Source: Andrena cerasifolii (taxonomy: Eukaryota; Arthropoda; Insecta; Hymenoptera; Andrenidae). From it: a DNA stretch of 64,000 bases. This document shows, one piece after another, positions 12,101 through 25,100 of this stretch. Every line of letters starts with the position of its first letter. The first letter of the stretch is position 1. The position numbers and the translations under genes were made by a program. The DNA lies in assembly GCF_050908995.1 (NCBI RefSeq), contig NC_135123.1, forward strand, positions 11,780,001 through 11,844,000. Direction: 5' to 3'. Under the pieces are notes generated by a model. The model did no database searches. It was not told where the DNA came from and saw only the letters and a list, made by a program, of their open reading frames with translations.

Positions 12101-14859
12101 TATGTCAACCATCTTGACACATTTTTCGCGAGCATGACGATAGGCACTTCTCTATAAATGGGGACAAAATATTTGAGCGTGGCTGTATTTCCAGTTTCCC
12201 GGCGGAAAAAAATATTCCGAGTAATCCGAGGGGAGGATTGAAGTTGTTACTGGAAATCAATAGATACCTCATCGGAATAAATTATTGCGAAAGTCAGCGA
12301 AACAGCGGCGCCCGAGTTCGATCGAGGGGAAGAAAAAGGTGGCCAGAGTGAGAATATCTCGCGAAAGTTTCTTAGGACCGCGTGAAAGTATAATGTATCT
12401 GTTACCACAAATATCCATTGCTCTCCAAGGTGCCTTTACACCATCGAAGGAGTTCCGAAAACGCTGTTATTCAAATTTCGGCACCCTTTCCACTCCAGCG
12501 GGAGGCGTTTCGTCGCCCTCGACCAAATGCAGGCGTCAAAACTCGAGTAACGTCGTTAGGAAGTTACGAACGCAACTCTTTCTACGTTGTTTCGGAAATA
12601 AGGTTTATCGCCTCGTAGAAAGGACCTTCGGAAAAAGTCCCCCGAGCCGCCGTTGCGGCCGCGCCCCCCTGAGAGCACTAGTTTCCCGTTTCACACACCT
12701 GCTAATTAAGTGCAAATGATATTTAAATCGACGTTAATTTATTTCCCCACTGATGTACCGAACTTCAATAATATCGTAACTGAATAAATGCTGACTGCGG
12801 ATGTTAATGTAAAAACAAAATTCGCTGCTTCCATCGGCGCGGGGGGGAACGAGTTGACGAATGAATTTGATTTGAGAGTAATCGAGTTCTCCGCAGACTA
12901 AAGCTGCACGTGGAAACTAAACGAGTTAATTAGGGGAAGGCGTCTAAAATGACGCGCGACTTTGTACGCAACCTGCGCGTTATAAAGCCAGCAAAACCGA
13001 AGGAAATTTGCATTTTAATCAGGCCACAACTTTATCCTCTCCCATCTATCTTTCTTTAAATAAAAACCACGCCCTCGCGCGAAAAAAAAAATTAAACTTT
13101 ATCAGGCACCTCGCTGATACAATACGAGCCAATAAATCATTGCATTTTCTTTGCCTTTAGAATTTTCGCTGGTTTATATTTCGGCGTAGGGATTCATTAT
13201 TCCCCGGACCATCGCGCAGCCGTCGTGCATTCGCTGTCAAATTTTCATTTGTTCAATTAAATGGGATTGCTGCAGGCATTGTGGCCCCGCTTGTGCTCCC
13301 AATTGAACGGTTTACGATTACGTTTTGGTGTCGAATTAAACGATCGTTACTTATCAAATCACTCGGGCAAAACCGCTCGGAGAGTCGTTAGAAAGGGAAC
13401 TCCCGCGGGTTTACAGACTCCGGCTGTAATTCGAAATAGCTGGCAATTTACACTTCGATCTTTCGGAGTGGGTCACTGATTGGTCTCATAAGTAGCGTCG
13501 GACACGAACCGTGGGGGCCGTATCGTTGGAAAATTGCGGTCCATACTCGAGGCAAATCAATCGTGTGGAATACGAATGAAACAAAAACACTCCCTGCTCC
13601 GGGCTCGTTAGGAACCGATACGTTTTCCTCGTGGTTTCCAGGAAAGGATCGGAAATTTCTGCCACGTCAAGGGCTTCTTATTTCAACAAGCCAGCGACAA
13701 AATGTGCTGTGCTCCAACAATAATATTGGCTCGCTCGCGAATCTTTCCTCCGTCGATGTACAAAGACGAACATAAACATTCGATAAACATGCAGTGTTTG
13801 GAATTAAGATGCGCGGGCTGTTTTAAAAAAGAAAAGTGAAATAGTTTAGATCTGTTTTAGTAAGAAGATTCTAACAACACTGTTACTTGTAAAGTCTATT
13901 TCAGAGAATTAACAAGCGAATCCAATGAATTTCCACTGAAAGGACAACTTGCAGAGCGTTTCCTAAGAGAGTCTTTAATCCCTCTAACAGTCGAACGGAT
14001 AGAGCTTCGAAATTCAATGGGCCTTAGTGGAATAGTATATCAATGGAATGGAATCGAAGGCATTTAGAATTGTGTTCGAGAAGAAAAAGCATTCGCTGTC
14101 ATTTAAACCACTTGAGGGAGAAAATGTGCCAAAGGGCTTTGGTACAAAAATCACTGATCGATCAAAACGTGTCACGAATGCATTCAGCGTTCAGAGCCGA
14201 TGACTGAAAATCGATCCGCCGATATTCCACGCGATATCCCGTTTTTCGACCAGCTGTATTTGACCCCCCCGTGTTTTAAATCGCGAAACTCGGCGAAACT
14301 TATCTGCGCAGTGGTTTCAACTTCTGGTTTATTTCGCAAACACGTTAAAATGTACGTTTCATTCCGTCGCTCCAATGGGCTTCTGCACAAACATCGAATA
14401 AATTCATAAACTATATTTATTATATTCCCAAAGTTGAAAATTCCATTCAAATGATCACCGAACTGTCGTACAATTTTTGCCCGCCAAGCAACTTTTGTTT
14501 TCAGCCCCTAAACTTTACCCTCCAAATACGACTGCGCAAAGTTATTTCCCCGACGAATTCTTTCCTCATTTCATTAAATCATTTTCACAAAGTTTTTAAC
14601 AGCGTGCGTCCCGGAATCAGCGCGTACCACGCGCATCGATGCAATTCTCCCTAACGTATAATACAAAGCAGCTTTTCATCCCCCGGAAATGACCTAAAAT
14701 TTTCTTCGAACAACAGGTTGCGATTAAAATCGAAGCGACGCACTGCAACTGATGAGAAATCGAATAAAACAGAATAGAAATATATTCCAATAACAGACTA
14801 CGCACGGATATCTAAACAACGCCTGAATTACGTCGCGAATTCCACGCGGAACAATGGCG
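3137..14859. other. Long non-coding region
   Basis: No exon, RNA gene or long repeat was recognised in this 11.7-kb stretch. It has a short GAA repeat at 3749-3770 and very AT-rich patches (for example 6090-6170 and 10790-10850). The longest open frames (for example 12285-12719 + and 8030-8410 +) have no recognisable domain. It is probably intergenic or deep intronic sequence. Regulatory elements could be present but cannot be read without comparison to related species. Confidence 0.5.
3749..3770 (+). repeat. (AAG)n microsatellite
   Basis: About seven AAG/GAA units followed by an A-run, preceded by a GC-rich patch. Short simple repeat. Confidence 0.93.
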
Positions 14860-16150
14860 GAAGAACGAAAACGGGGGAACGCAAGGAAAGAAGATTCGCT
14901 TAAGCACTCGGCGCAGCCCACCGATAAAGGATGCACCCGCAAATGAAGCATCGAGATACGTTATTCGTCGTCCTCGAATTACCTCGTAAAAGCTTGACAA
15001 GGAAAAACAAACGAGCGGGTGGTAGCGTATATCGTAGACAAAGCCAGCGGTGCCACGCGAGCTTCCCGTTAGAACGATCATTACAGGAATTCGCAACAAA
15101 GGGGGCCGTGGTCGAGGAGCCAAAAGGGCGGGGGAAAAATTGCGGGGCGCGTAAAGGGCAATGCTAAAACAAGTCCCAGCTGTGCCGGTGCCGCGAATGA
15201 GCCGTAGACGCATCGAACTCCCTTTTACACGTTCGAACAAAAACACAGACGCGGGAGGGGTTGCGGGCGGGCCGAGGGAGTGACAGAGAGAGAGTGAGAA
15301 GAGAGGAGAAGGAGGGAAGGGCCAGCGCGCGAAGGGAGAACGCGAAAGAGGGTGCAAAATAAAAATCCTTCCCACCGTCGGTTTTCGTGCTTTGCGCGAG
15401 AGAGCGTTTCCCGCGGAAAGGTGCTTATTTAGGCCAGCCACGCGCGCGAGAATAAATATCAAAGGCAAGTGCGTTTCTTCGTCCTCCCCGTTCCGGTACC
15501 CTACCTCCACCATCACCACCACCACCTCCGCCACCTCCTCGACGCCCTTTTCACCTCTTCCTTTGCTGGCAACCCTTCGCCTCCACCCTTCCTCCCTCCG
15601 CGCTTCTCCCTTCCTCCTCGCGGCACCCCCGGACGACTCTTTTTCCCTCTTCGACAGGGCGCGCGCGTTCGCTCGCCTACGCGGCCTGTGAAGTCGCGAC
15701 AGGTGCGCGCACGTCGAACCGTCTGAAAAATTTTCACGGAGCTCAAGACTCAGCCGGTTGGCCGTTCCGGGTAAACGTTTTTTCCAAGGCACTTCGAGTC
15801 CGCGAAACGTCCGCTGAGCGGAAAATGCACTTTTAATTGCACGTCAAAGTCAAAGCACCGACCCCAGCCCTGTATCGCGACACGCAGCGCCGCTGCCACG
15901 CTCGTTCACGGCTCTCTCCCCTGCCCCCTGCCACCGTCACACCCCGGCCCTTTCCCTCTCGTTCCCGCTTCCTCCACCTTCCCTCCTCCCCCGTCTTCCA
16001 CTCGTCTTTCCTCCTCCCCCGCTTTCGCACTATTTTCTCCTTTTTTTTTCTTTTTAAATAAAACTCACATATGCTTTTGAAGTTGCTCAAAGTGCGACGC
16101 GTACGCTCGCACCTCCCAACGCGCCTACCCCCACCTTTCGCTTTTCATCG
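14860..16150. promoter_or_regulatory. GC-rich island with purine and pyrimidine tracts (promoter-like)
   Basis: This block is clearly richer in G+C and CpG than its surroundings. On the + strand, purine-rich sequence (about 15275-15360, including a short GA repeat) gives way to pyrimidine-rich sequence (about 15590-15660 and 15895-16060). Such islands often mark promoters or 5' untranslated exons in insect genomes, but no start codon with a splice donor or recognisable protein could be assigned. Long frames here, including 14812-15792 on the minus strand, are arginine-, proline- and serine-rich in the way expected from GC-rich non-coding DNA. The direction of any transcript is unknown. Confidence 0.4.
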
Positions 16151-19100
16151 TTTCAGAAATACCGTTTGCTGGTGAAACGCGAGTTCAGCCGTGCAACTTG
16201 GATCTTCGTAATTTGCACGACTGGCCAGGGAGCGAGCTCAAACCTCTTCGATGGAGAAGCGAGGGAATTCATTTAACTCGTTGATATGTGGGAATCTTCT
16301 GTTTACGAACTCTTCGCTCACTTTCTCCTCTGATAATTTGCCGTGAATTATGTGTGATTTATTTTGATATTTTAATAAACACGAGTGCGGCAGCCATCGA
16401 TGGATCGTCTTTCACTTTCATGTGAGCCACTGGACGAATCTGTCCCTGCTGAAAAATTCTTTGAACTAAATCTGCTAGGGAAATCTGAAATCTTATGTAG
16501 AGTTCCACTCGACGTGAAACCCTAAAGGAATATGATTTCAAAACACGTCGGACTGTTTATTAAAGTCAAAGGTTTTTGAAGTCGTAGCAGTCATTAGCGG
16601 GAAACCGCTGACGGCTTTGATCAACGGTTTCTATGCTTGATGTTTCCCCATTTCTTCTTCACTCTTCGTCACTGCTTTTTTTCTTCCTTTTTACACTGCG
16701 TTTTCTTTTCAATCCAATTTCAGTCTTTTCGTGCACCGCGAAATATCGCGCGGCAATGCCCACGACGATTAGACACGGTGTCCAACTGTGATGATCTGAT
16801 GAATTTAAGGGAACGCCACATGCCGCTGCCCTGTTTCTAATAGATTTCATTCTTAACTTTTCATTAATTACCCCACCTTTTCTCTGATTTAGGATCCAGA
16901 AGCGCGCCAGCCCCTGTGACAGATCAGCTAACAAAACTGTTTCATTATTTAGAGTGAACAAATCCCAACATTTTTTCATTACCGCCAGCTGTTGCGCAAA
17001 CCTGCAACATAAAAAATGGGAGCAAATATACCCTGAAAAGAGTAATCCGCGAATTTCGAGGGAAAAATCTACCAGAAAATATTGATGCACTCTGTGATTT
17101 ACTGCTTCTATTTTTGTTATCTGCGTGGATACATCGTGCCGCGGTTTACACGGCCACGGTATCATCAAATGTATCCTTTGCTTGCAATTTTTTTAAATCT
17201 ATGTCTGTGATTCTGGAATCAGTGTATCGCGCTAAATCTGTTGCACGTTTCTCATCTTGTTACAGCACTTGCTACTTCACCAAAATAGGGAAAAATGCTT
17301 CGTAAAGTTATCTGATTCCGTGAGTTTTGCTTCGAAGAACTAGATTCGCTATCTGACCTGAGATCCGGAATATGCTCTTTGAGAGGAGTTATGAGATGAA
17401 CAGTAGCGTCCTTTCCCTGTGGTTTCGTGCATAAGTCCCGATGATAGACACAGCTATTCAATCTGTTTCCAATTCACGAAAGTTGCCATTGGGGATAGAG
17501 TTGATTGTGCATCTGTCGCGTGGCCAGCTGAAATGGTGCCGCTACGCGCGAACATCCGTCGAGACTTTACGTTACACGTATATTGCGATCAGCAATGTAC
17601 CATCGACTCCAAGAATTCGAATTTCCTCGCACCAGAGACGGCGACACCGTGAAACTGCTACCCTCCAGCGAAACAAACACAGGGATCGTAAAGAAGCGAA
17701 ATATGTTGCCCAGCGCAGTTTGTCAATATCTGCAGAGAAAGTGGTGCAACGCAACGAAGTATTACTTTATTAGAAATTTTAGCTTAGAAAGAAAAAATGT
17801 TTCATTCAATTGATCGAGTAACAAATGTATTTTTAATCATGAATCCCTTCTTCCTACTACCCTGTACAGTTCAGCTCCTTGCTATGAAAATTCAGCGAGA
17901 AAAAGGCTGTCCTCATCAATCAAACCGCAATGATTTCACTTAAGATGATTACCTAACGACTGGCTGCAGCTCCTATCGCGTAAAAATCTTAATGACGAGG
18001 GGAATTCAACGCGCTATTCGTGCATACGATTTGAATAGTACGCGACCGCAGTTATGCTTCGCTGGTATTTCTTATGTTTCTTGAACAAATTCGGTACCAA
18101 CAAAATGATGACTTAAACCCCCTCTAATTTAACGCGGACTACATCATATTCGAATTTCATAAAAATCCCTGACACTCGGTGCAAACGATGATCGATTTGT
18201 CGCAAGAATGTATTTAACAGTTTCTGCGCAAGCGAGAATCAAGGAGATTCTTCGGCGAACGCTTGCTGCGTTAGAACAAAATAGCAGATTAAACAAAAGA
18301 CGCCGTGGTTCACGTGGAACAGAAGGCTGCAGAATTTCTTCGCCATCGCCGTGGAATTTATTATTCGCGTAACGGCGCGAGCGGTACGCAGAAAAGCGGG
18401 AATGTTCGGTTTCAATCTCGGAGTCATATTTACATGTGACCTCGATAGCAGGTCGAATACTGATGCCAGGCCACGTACATACATACAGGGATAAACCGCG
18501 GCAACGTGCAACGAACAGAAAGATTCTGTTAAAACCGCGGGAAAACTTGCTCCCGCGGTCGTTCAGAGAAGCCTGTACTTCCTCTAAACGACCACCATTT
18601 CTCAAAAAAAAAAACCAGCGTAAAACGATCGTACAGCATAATGCAATGATCTGTTTAAAATCGTCCCAGCGACGATCGCTTACCGTGGGATTTTTAAAAT
18701 GGCACTCTCTGGCTTTATTACTTTATTTACTTCTGTATTCGCTGATATTCTAGTTTTTAACGAACCACCTTACAGACGATGTCGGCGAGCTTTCGAGGGG
18801 GTGTAAAACATAGTCGAACGCTACCTTCGAATAATGCCGGGGCGTTCACGAACGGAAGGACACGCTTCGTCACTTTACACCGCCCCTATTCAAAAGCTTG
18901 AGTCTTCCCGGAGCAGGGAATTTCCGACAAAATGTATTACAACAAAGAATGAGGACGCATCAGAGGAAAGAGTGTTTCTTCGGCGCCTAAGACATTCATA
19001 ATGCGTAACTACCCCGGTACATTGTAGGAACGGTGAGAACGTGCCCGATCCGTTAAATGGCCAAGAATTTTCAAAGCGGTGGCACGCGTACACACTATTT

Positions 19101-22100
19101 AATGGCGGCGGGTAATGGCTGTTGCGTTCCTGGATCTCTTTTTTCGGTAGAATCGCTGAAGGAATAAAAGTGCCTCCACGCTTTGTGCGGATAAATAATC
19201 GGACAGCTGATGACGCGCTAATGACGACATACATTTAATTCTCCCTGCCCGAGGAAATAAATTGTTCGCGTAAACCCACGGCTGCTTTGCCTCTCGAAAT
19301 TCAATTCAGATTTATAAAGCATCGCGCGGATTACGTAAACAATTTCATTCCGACTAAAAGCGACCTGACACTTCCGAACGAGAATCCTCGAGCATTCGGA
19401 GATTTATGCAAATCGCGTGAAACACGTGGCTCCCGGTGATCAAATATATTTTCGCAACCCGTGAGATATTTCCATTTCTTCTCTCCTGCCTGCCTGCCTG
19501 CCTTTTCTGCTTCTCTTCGTCTCTTTCCGTTTTTATTCGTCATATTAGAAGCGAAAGCGTTGCTCGGCGTTTTAATGAAATCGGGGCTACGAAGGAGCCG
19601 GGTTTTCGTAGGAAAAATGTTAATACAAGAATGACAAGTGAGAAGAATTTCATTAGGCGGGCTGCGTAATAAGTACAACGGTGGCGATGGAAATCATCAG
19701 GGGGGTGGGTGAAGACATCTGCTATTCCGCCCCCAGCGCCCTCCCTCTTTGTTCTTTTTAGCACTTCGCTCTATGCGCCAGTTCGACGGAAAGTAGCGAT
19801 TATGAAATATTCCCTACGCCCTTTATGGATATAGGCAGGCATCGTTAAGACGTATCCTAGATATGTTGGGCCACATCCCGAGTCAATTTTGCCATTCTGT
19901 CGATCAAATGAGCATGCTGCATTTGGCCCCAATGAAAATAACTAGGGATGTCTAGTCCCCATCATCCGAAAGTAGATGTGCCAGGCTTATAAATAACGTA
20001 ATCAGAGCTATATATAGAGCGACAAGATCTGCAGATCGACTTGGGTCCATTCATAAGGTGTCTAGACTTGCAGTTTACGTCACCTTTCGGATAGGTTATT
20101 GGCATGCTATCAATTATTGTTGGCAGGGTTTCTAATTTAGCTCCGGAAGAATCGAATAACGGAACGTTCGGAAGTGGTGGAATTAAATTAATACACTAGC
20201 CATACTTCGAGAGTGTATGTTTCAAAAAGAATGGAGTTACAAATTTCGAGCGAAAGAATAGATTGTTAGCATGCGGAGCATTTCTAGGACTTCCGAGCGA
20301 GAAATAGATCTTCTGTGAATAAGGAAAATATTCGCACTGCGAAAGGTGCAGGACCATTCTACTTAAAGCCACCTTCTCCTTCTCCTGTTTACCAAAGGCA
20401 GCCTTTCGTGCCATTGTACGAATAATAAGACTCCAGGTATTACAGAGCCTGTAGAGGAAGCATCAACGAACGTAGGCACACGGATCAATATCTATCGCTT
20501 TCGGGGCGTAGTCAAATATTAAATATTTCTTATCAAAGAGCACGCGACGTTATGAGTTCCAATGTGCTTCCATCACCGTTTCTTCGTGATATGTAGGGAG
20601 AAATGCATTGCACGAGAGCCACTTTCAACCATAGCATGTCTTCGTATAACGTAGATGTTACTTCCTGGAAAGAGACGCTATTCGTTGCAACACAGTTCTA
20701 GAATAGCAAACAAAACAAACTGGCGATAAGTAAGTGCACTTTGCACTTCAAAACTCAGCTCCCTCTTGAGATGTACTATAAAGGGTGGCTCGAGATGGCC
20801 TTACACTTAAAAAAAAAAATAGAATACACTGGACGGAAGAATACGCATTTCTAAATTTAACGCTACTGTGGATTTTGACAATATCTTGAATTACTTTAGG
20901 CGCGATGCAAATGTGGGCTATTCTGGGCGGAATTTGCGCTGCTTTGGAATTAAATCGGATGCAATTCTCGCGATTCCATCCACCTGATGTTCCCTATTTC
21001 AATGGAACCTCTGGCTCCTGGCTTTCATCTTCCACTAAATAGCCGTTTCACGATTGAAGACATTTTAACTAGCGACATCGAGTTCAGTCATTCGGACCGT
21101 AAATGGGGACTAATGCGACAGATCGATGCACGTTAAAATCCAGTAATTCGGCCAGCGTAACCGACGACTAAACGGTCATTTGGCTATTTCAAATGAGGCC
21201 GGCATCTATACATCGTATGCAAATGTTGCATCTGCAGCTGCCGGTAACTTATAATATTTGACAAGCCGCTACTTACAAATATCGAAATGATGATTGCCAC
21301 TGGCGCTCACGAGGAGCAGAGGCTGCCAGCTTGGGTATCAAGAATTCTATTGCCGATTAGGAGTACGAAACTACCAATACACAGTCTGGATAAATTTCAG
21401 CCAAGGTGGTTAAAATAATGGTCTCTCTTTTCAGGAATAATGTAGCGTAATAGTATGCTTGATAATATCCCAACGATAATTCTGGGTATTATCCTGAAAT
21501 CTGAGCTGACTCTTAATGATCACACTTTGAAGTTTCAACGTAGAAAATTCCGTTTAGAAAAGCTTGGAGATTTTCTCCGAGTAAAATTTTATTGTTGAGA
21601 AGTGCACGGTGGCATATAGAAACACTGAAAAACTGCACTGAACGCAAACAAGGAAAATTCATCACAGGAGATTATGAATTATCCCAATCAGTGCCAGAAG
21701 GAGTAGTGGCAAATATGAAACAAATGGTCCCGCTAACAAAATTAACTCTTTGCGTTCTAAATACGTATTCCAGAAATACCACCGATTATTAAAGTCGGGT
21801 GACGAGTTCATTTCGTTAAACTTTGCAAGAATAGGAGATCCATAATTAATTGAATTATTCCTACCCCGAAATATCTGCTGTTCAATTGACGAAGGAACAA
21901 TTTGACAACTAAAGCGTTAAATCTTAACTTGAGTTAAACTTTTATTAATTCCGTAGCTAAATACTGTACTTGTCATAATAAAACGAATGCAATTAGTGCG
22001 CGAATGTCTGTTAAAAGCTTGCTAAATATTTAATCACATTTAATCGTGTAATATTGATGTGTTCTGCAGATTGTACCTGCAAGCATTCTAGAAAGATTTT

Positions 22101-25100
22101 TTAAATATTGTATCTGGCTTTGTTTAACCTGGAAGATACGAATCTTTTCGTGTCGACATGGAAATCATTTCATAAATATTGCTTTCATCGCTTATTCATA
22201 TTTTTCGTTGCAAAATTAATTATCTTCTCAAGTAAAGTCGTCGTCTGATTATAATTGCGTTAATTAAGATTGTCGTTTCTAATTATTTGAATATTAGAGT
22301 GATTTTTATTGGGTATTGTTTAATTACAATTAAACCGATGGAAGTTACATTTTCCTTACTTTGAAACACTCCACTTCGATATATGTATTCGAATTTTGCA
22401 TAATGAGGCGTTGCAATAGGAGAACCTTGTTTTTAATTACGAATTTTTGCTATGCAATACTGTGTCTAAGATTTATGAGAGAAACCGTGTAGAATAATCT
22501 AGATCCTTTCTATGCGTTTGCATTCAACATTTACATTTTTAATTGGATTAATTAGCTTAACCTCCACACTCCCGCTTCTTTTTCCCTTTTCCGCTTTTAT
22601 CTGTCGTCTTTCTATTCCGTTTTTCCACCCTTTCAAAGCGTTCTTTACGCATCTTTATTCTTCTTTCTTCCCTCATTCCGCTTCAGCTTGAAAACGTTAC
22701 AATGGCTTTTCGTTGCGAACGCATACACGTATAATTTCCACGGGCTAAAGTCATAATTAGCAGAAACAGCATTGCAATTTACAAAAAGAGAAACTTCACG
22801 AATTAAAAAACGTCGCCGCTTTGTACGGAGCCGCTTTACTACCAACACGTTTCACAGAGAGTTGTTTCATAATCTTTCAAGGGGATGAAAATTCATCGTG
22901 TATTCAATGGCTAAATGAAATGTATTTTCACCTTCTGAATCCATTTTATAGTTCCCCCTATTCGGAAAAATATGGAACCGTCGAAACAAATTTTCATCCC
23001 AAAGTTCGCATTACTGGCTTCGACATCCGGATAATCGGCGTTTTACTACGACGAAACAGGGAAATCCTGCGGAATTCGTAGAAAATAATACTTTGCAATT
23101 CTCCTGTCTACCCGCGCAAACGTTTATTAATAGACGTGAATTCCTCGTCGAGTATTTTGCTCGCGAAACTCCAGCTAATGACGATTCCGTGAAACAGATA
23201 TTCGTAATTAGCGGAACCGTTCCCTCCAGAATCATATGTCTTCTTAATTTGATTCTAGGAGTTAGTAAAAAATTCTTCGCAGTTAGGGCGGGTTATCCAT
23301 TAATTATTATTGCAAGAGTCACATGAAGGCAAACGTAATCAAACGGCCCCAGTAACAAATTTTGTTGTTATTGTTTGCCAAACAATGCTCCTCAACTGAA
23401 ACACGATTCTGTGAAGTTTCAAGTCTCTACCCACTCGTTTAAGGATAATATGGGGGTAAAAGCCTTCAATTTTATCATTTTTTTTTTCTCGCTCACTACA
23501 TAAGATGAATACATGAAACAAAAGAGAAAAAATAGCTACATATTATGCTGCACTTCGTATATTTTTTTCTGAATTGCAAATCAATTATTACGGGCAGAAA
23601 AAAATAATTTAAGCTTTGTGGGTGGTTTTTGCAAAACAACCCTTGGAGTGACACCGATAAAAAAATCAGGGGTAATACTGTATTATCTAACTATCATGTA
23701 TAAAAGTTGTGGGATGATCGAGTTAGTGGAACATAGTTAATTAACCCCTCAACGACGGCAGCTGCGTCCCACGATTATTAAAAAATAAAAAAACAATTAA
23801 ATTTTCAATATACATATAGATAACTTCTATTTCTATGCGCCCACAATAAAAAGAAGCTTTAACGAAATAAATGCGCAAGTAAATACATAAAGGCTTTGGA
23901 TTAAGACAATGGTTTAAGTTTAAAACAAAAAACAATATAATATTCTTTAATTATGTCATTATACCTAGTATTATGACCCCAAATTACACAAAAGATTTCA
24001 TCGAGAACTGACGTTGTATCTCTTACGTAGCGGTATTGATCAGGACATTCATGAACTATCCAGCACCTCAGGGCTTATTCATATCCATTCAGTTCATAGA
24101 TGCCGGTTCCTAATTATGATTTTACGCATGGTACTTCTCTAACTGTTCACTACAGTTCCTGAAACAAGTAGCGTACGACATAGAGATTCGGTATTATACT
24201 ACTCTTCTCTCTGATTGATAACGTTGCATCTCAGGGGTTCGCAGATTCCCCCAATGCCCTGGCTTCAAGACCGAACGTTTCCCCTCAGTCATTAATACTT
24301 CGGGGACCATTGTTTTTTCAAAGTACGTATTTACTATCGACGGAGTTCTCGATTAATTCGAAGCAGATCATTTGATCTAGATCAATCAAAGCAATAGATG
24401 CTCCGCTCTGACTCTGGCTGGCTGTTTCAGTTGACACTGTACTGAACGGAACTGATATTTGTGGAGCCGCCTTTAGATTGTGTTGTTTCAAAGATATTGT
24501 AAATATTTTCCATAATAAAGTAATTAGAATATTAATATTTCGCGAGTACGTAAATAGCATAGTTATTGCCCGTTCTCTGCATATTTCTGCATACATTTTG
24601 CATATGCATTGCATATTTACATGTGTTGCACGTGTATAAACGTACGCAGTCTATTCATAACTGTAACGCAGCATCAAGTAAAACATTTGGGAGCCACTGT
24701 TCTAATTCGGGGGATTTGCTATGCACTGAAGCACTCAATATTTGCAAATCCCATTAATAGATACGGCGGGTCTAGCATGCCGTGTGCAAAGCACGTCCTG
24801 TTTCTCATTAAAGTCAGGCACACATCAGAAAGGTGCGTTGATTATAATAGGAAAAGTATGCATAAATTGCCTGCAAACTTCCAAAGACGGTGTCCCCTGG
24901 TCCCAAGCAGGGGAAGAGGGAGTGAAAATATTCATAAAAACTCATCAATTTATATAATCAATTGCCAGACACTTTATTTAAAAAGTGTGATAAACATCGA
25001 GAAAACTGCGCAAGGGTTCGCATTCCGCTAAAGACTAAAAACGATTATAACGAAAAGTAGCGCGTTCGCTTGTGTTATTGACATTAATAATGTTCCGTAA

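Noticed and set aside
12285..12719. 144-codon plus-strand frame
   Set aside because: No recognisable motif, and a second overlapping frame of similar quality exists in another phase.
14812..15792. Longest open frame in the window (minus strand, 326 codons)
   Set aside because: It lies in a GC-rich island where stops are rare. The translation is dominated by Arg, Pro, Ser, Glu and Leu with no domain, and overlapping long frames occur on other strands of the same DNA.
16659..17168. 169-codon minus-strand frame
   Set aside because: No domain, signal peptide or splice context is recognised, and its lysine/serine-rich N- or C-terminal parts come from T- and A-rich tracts. Most likely a chance frame.
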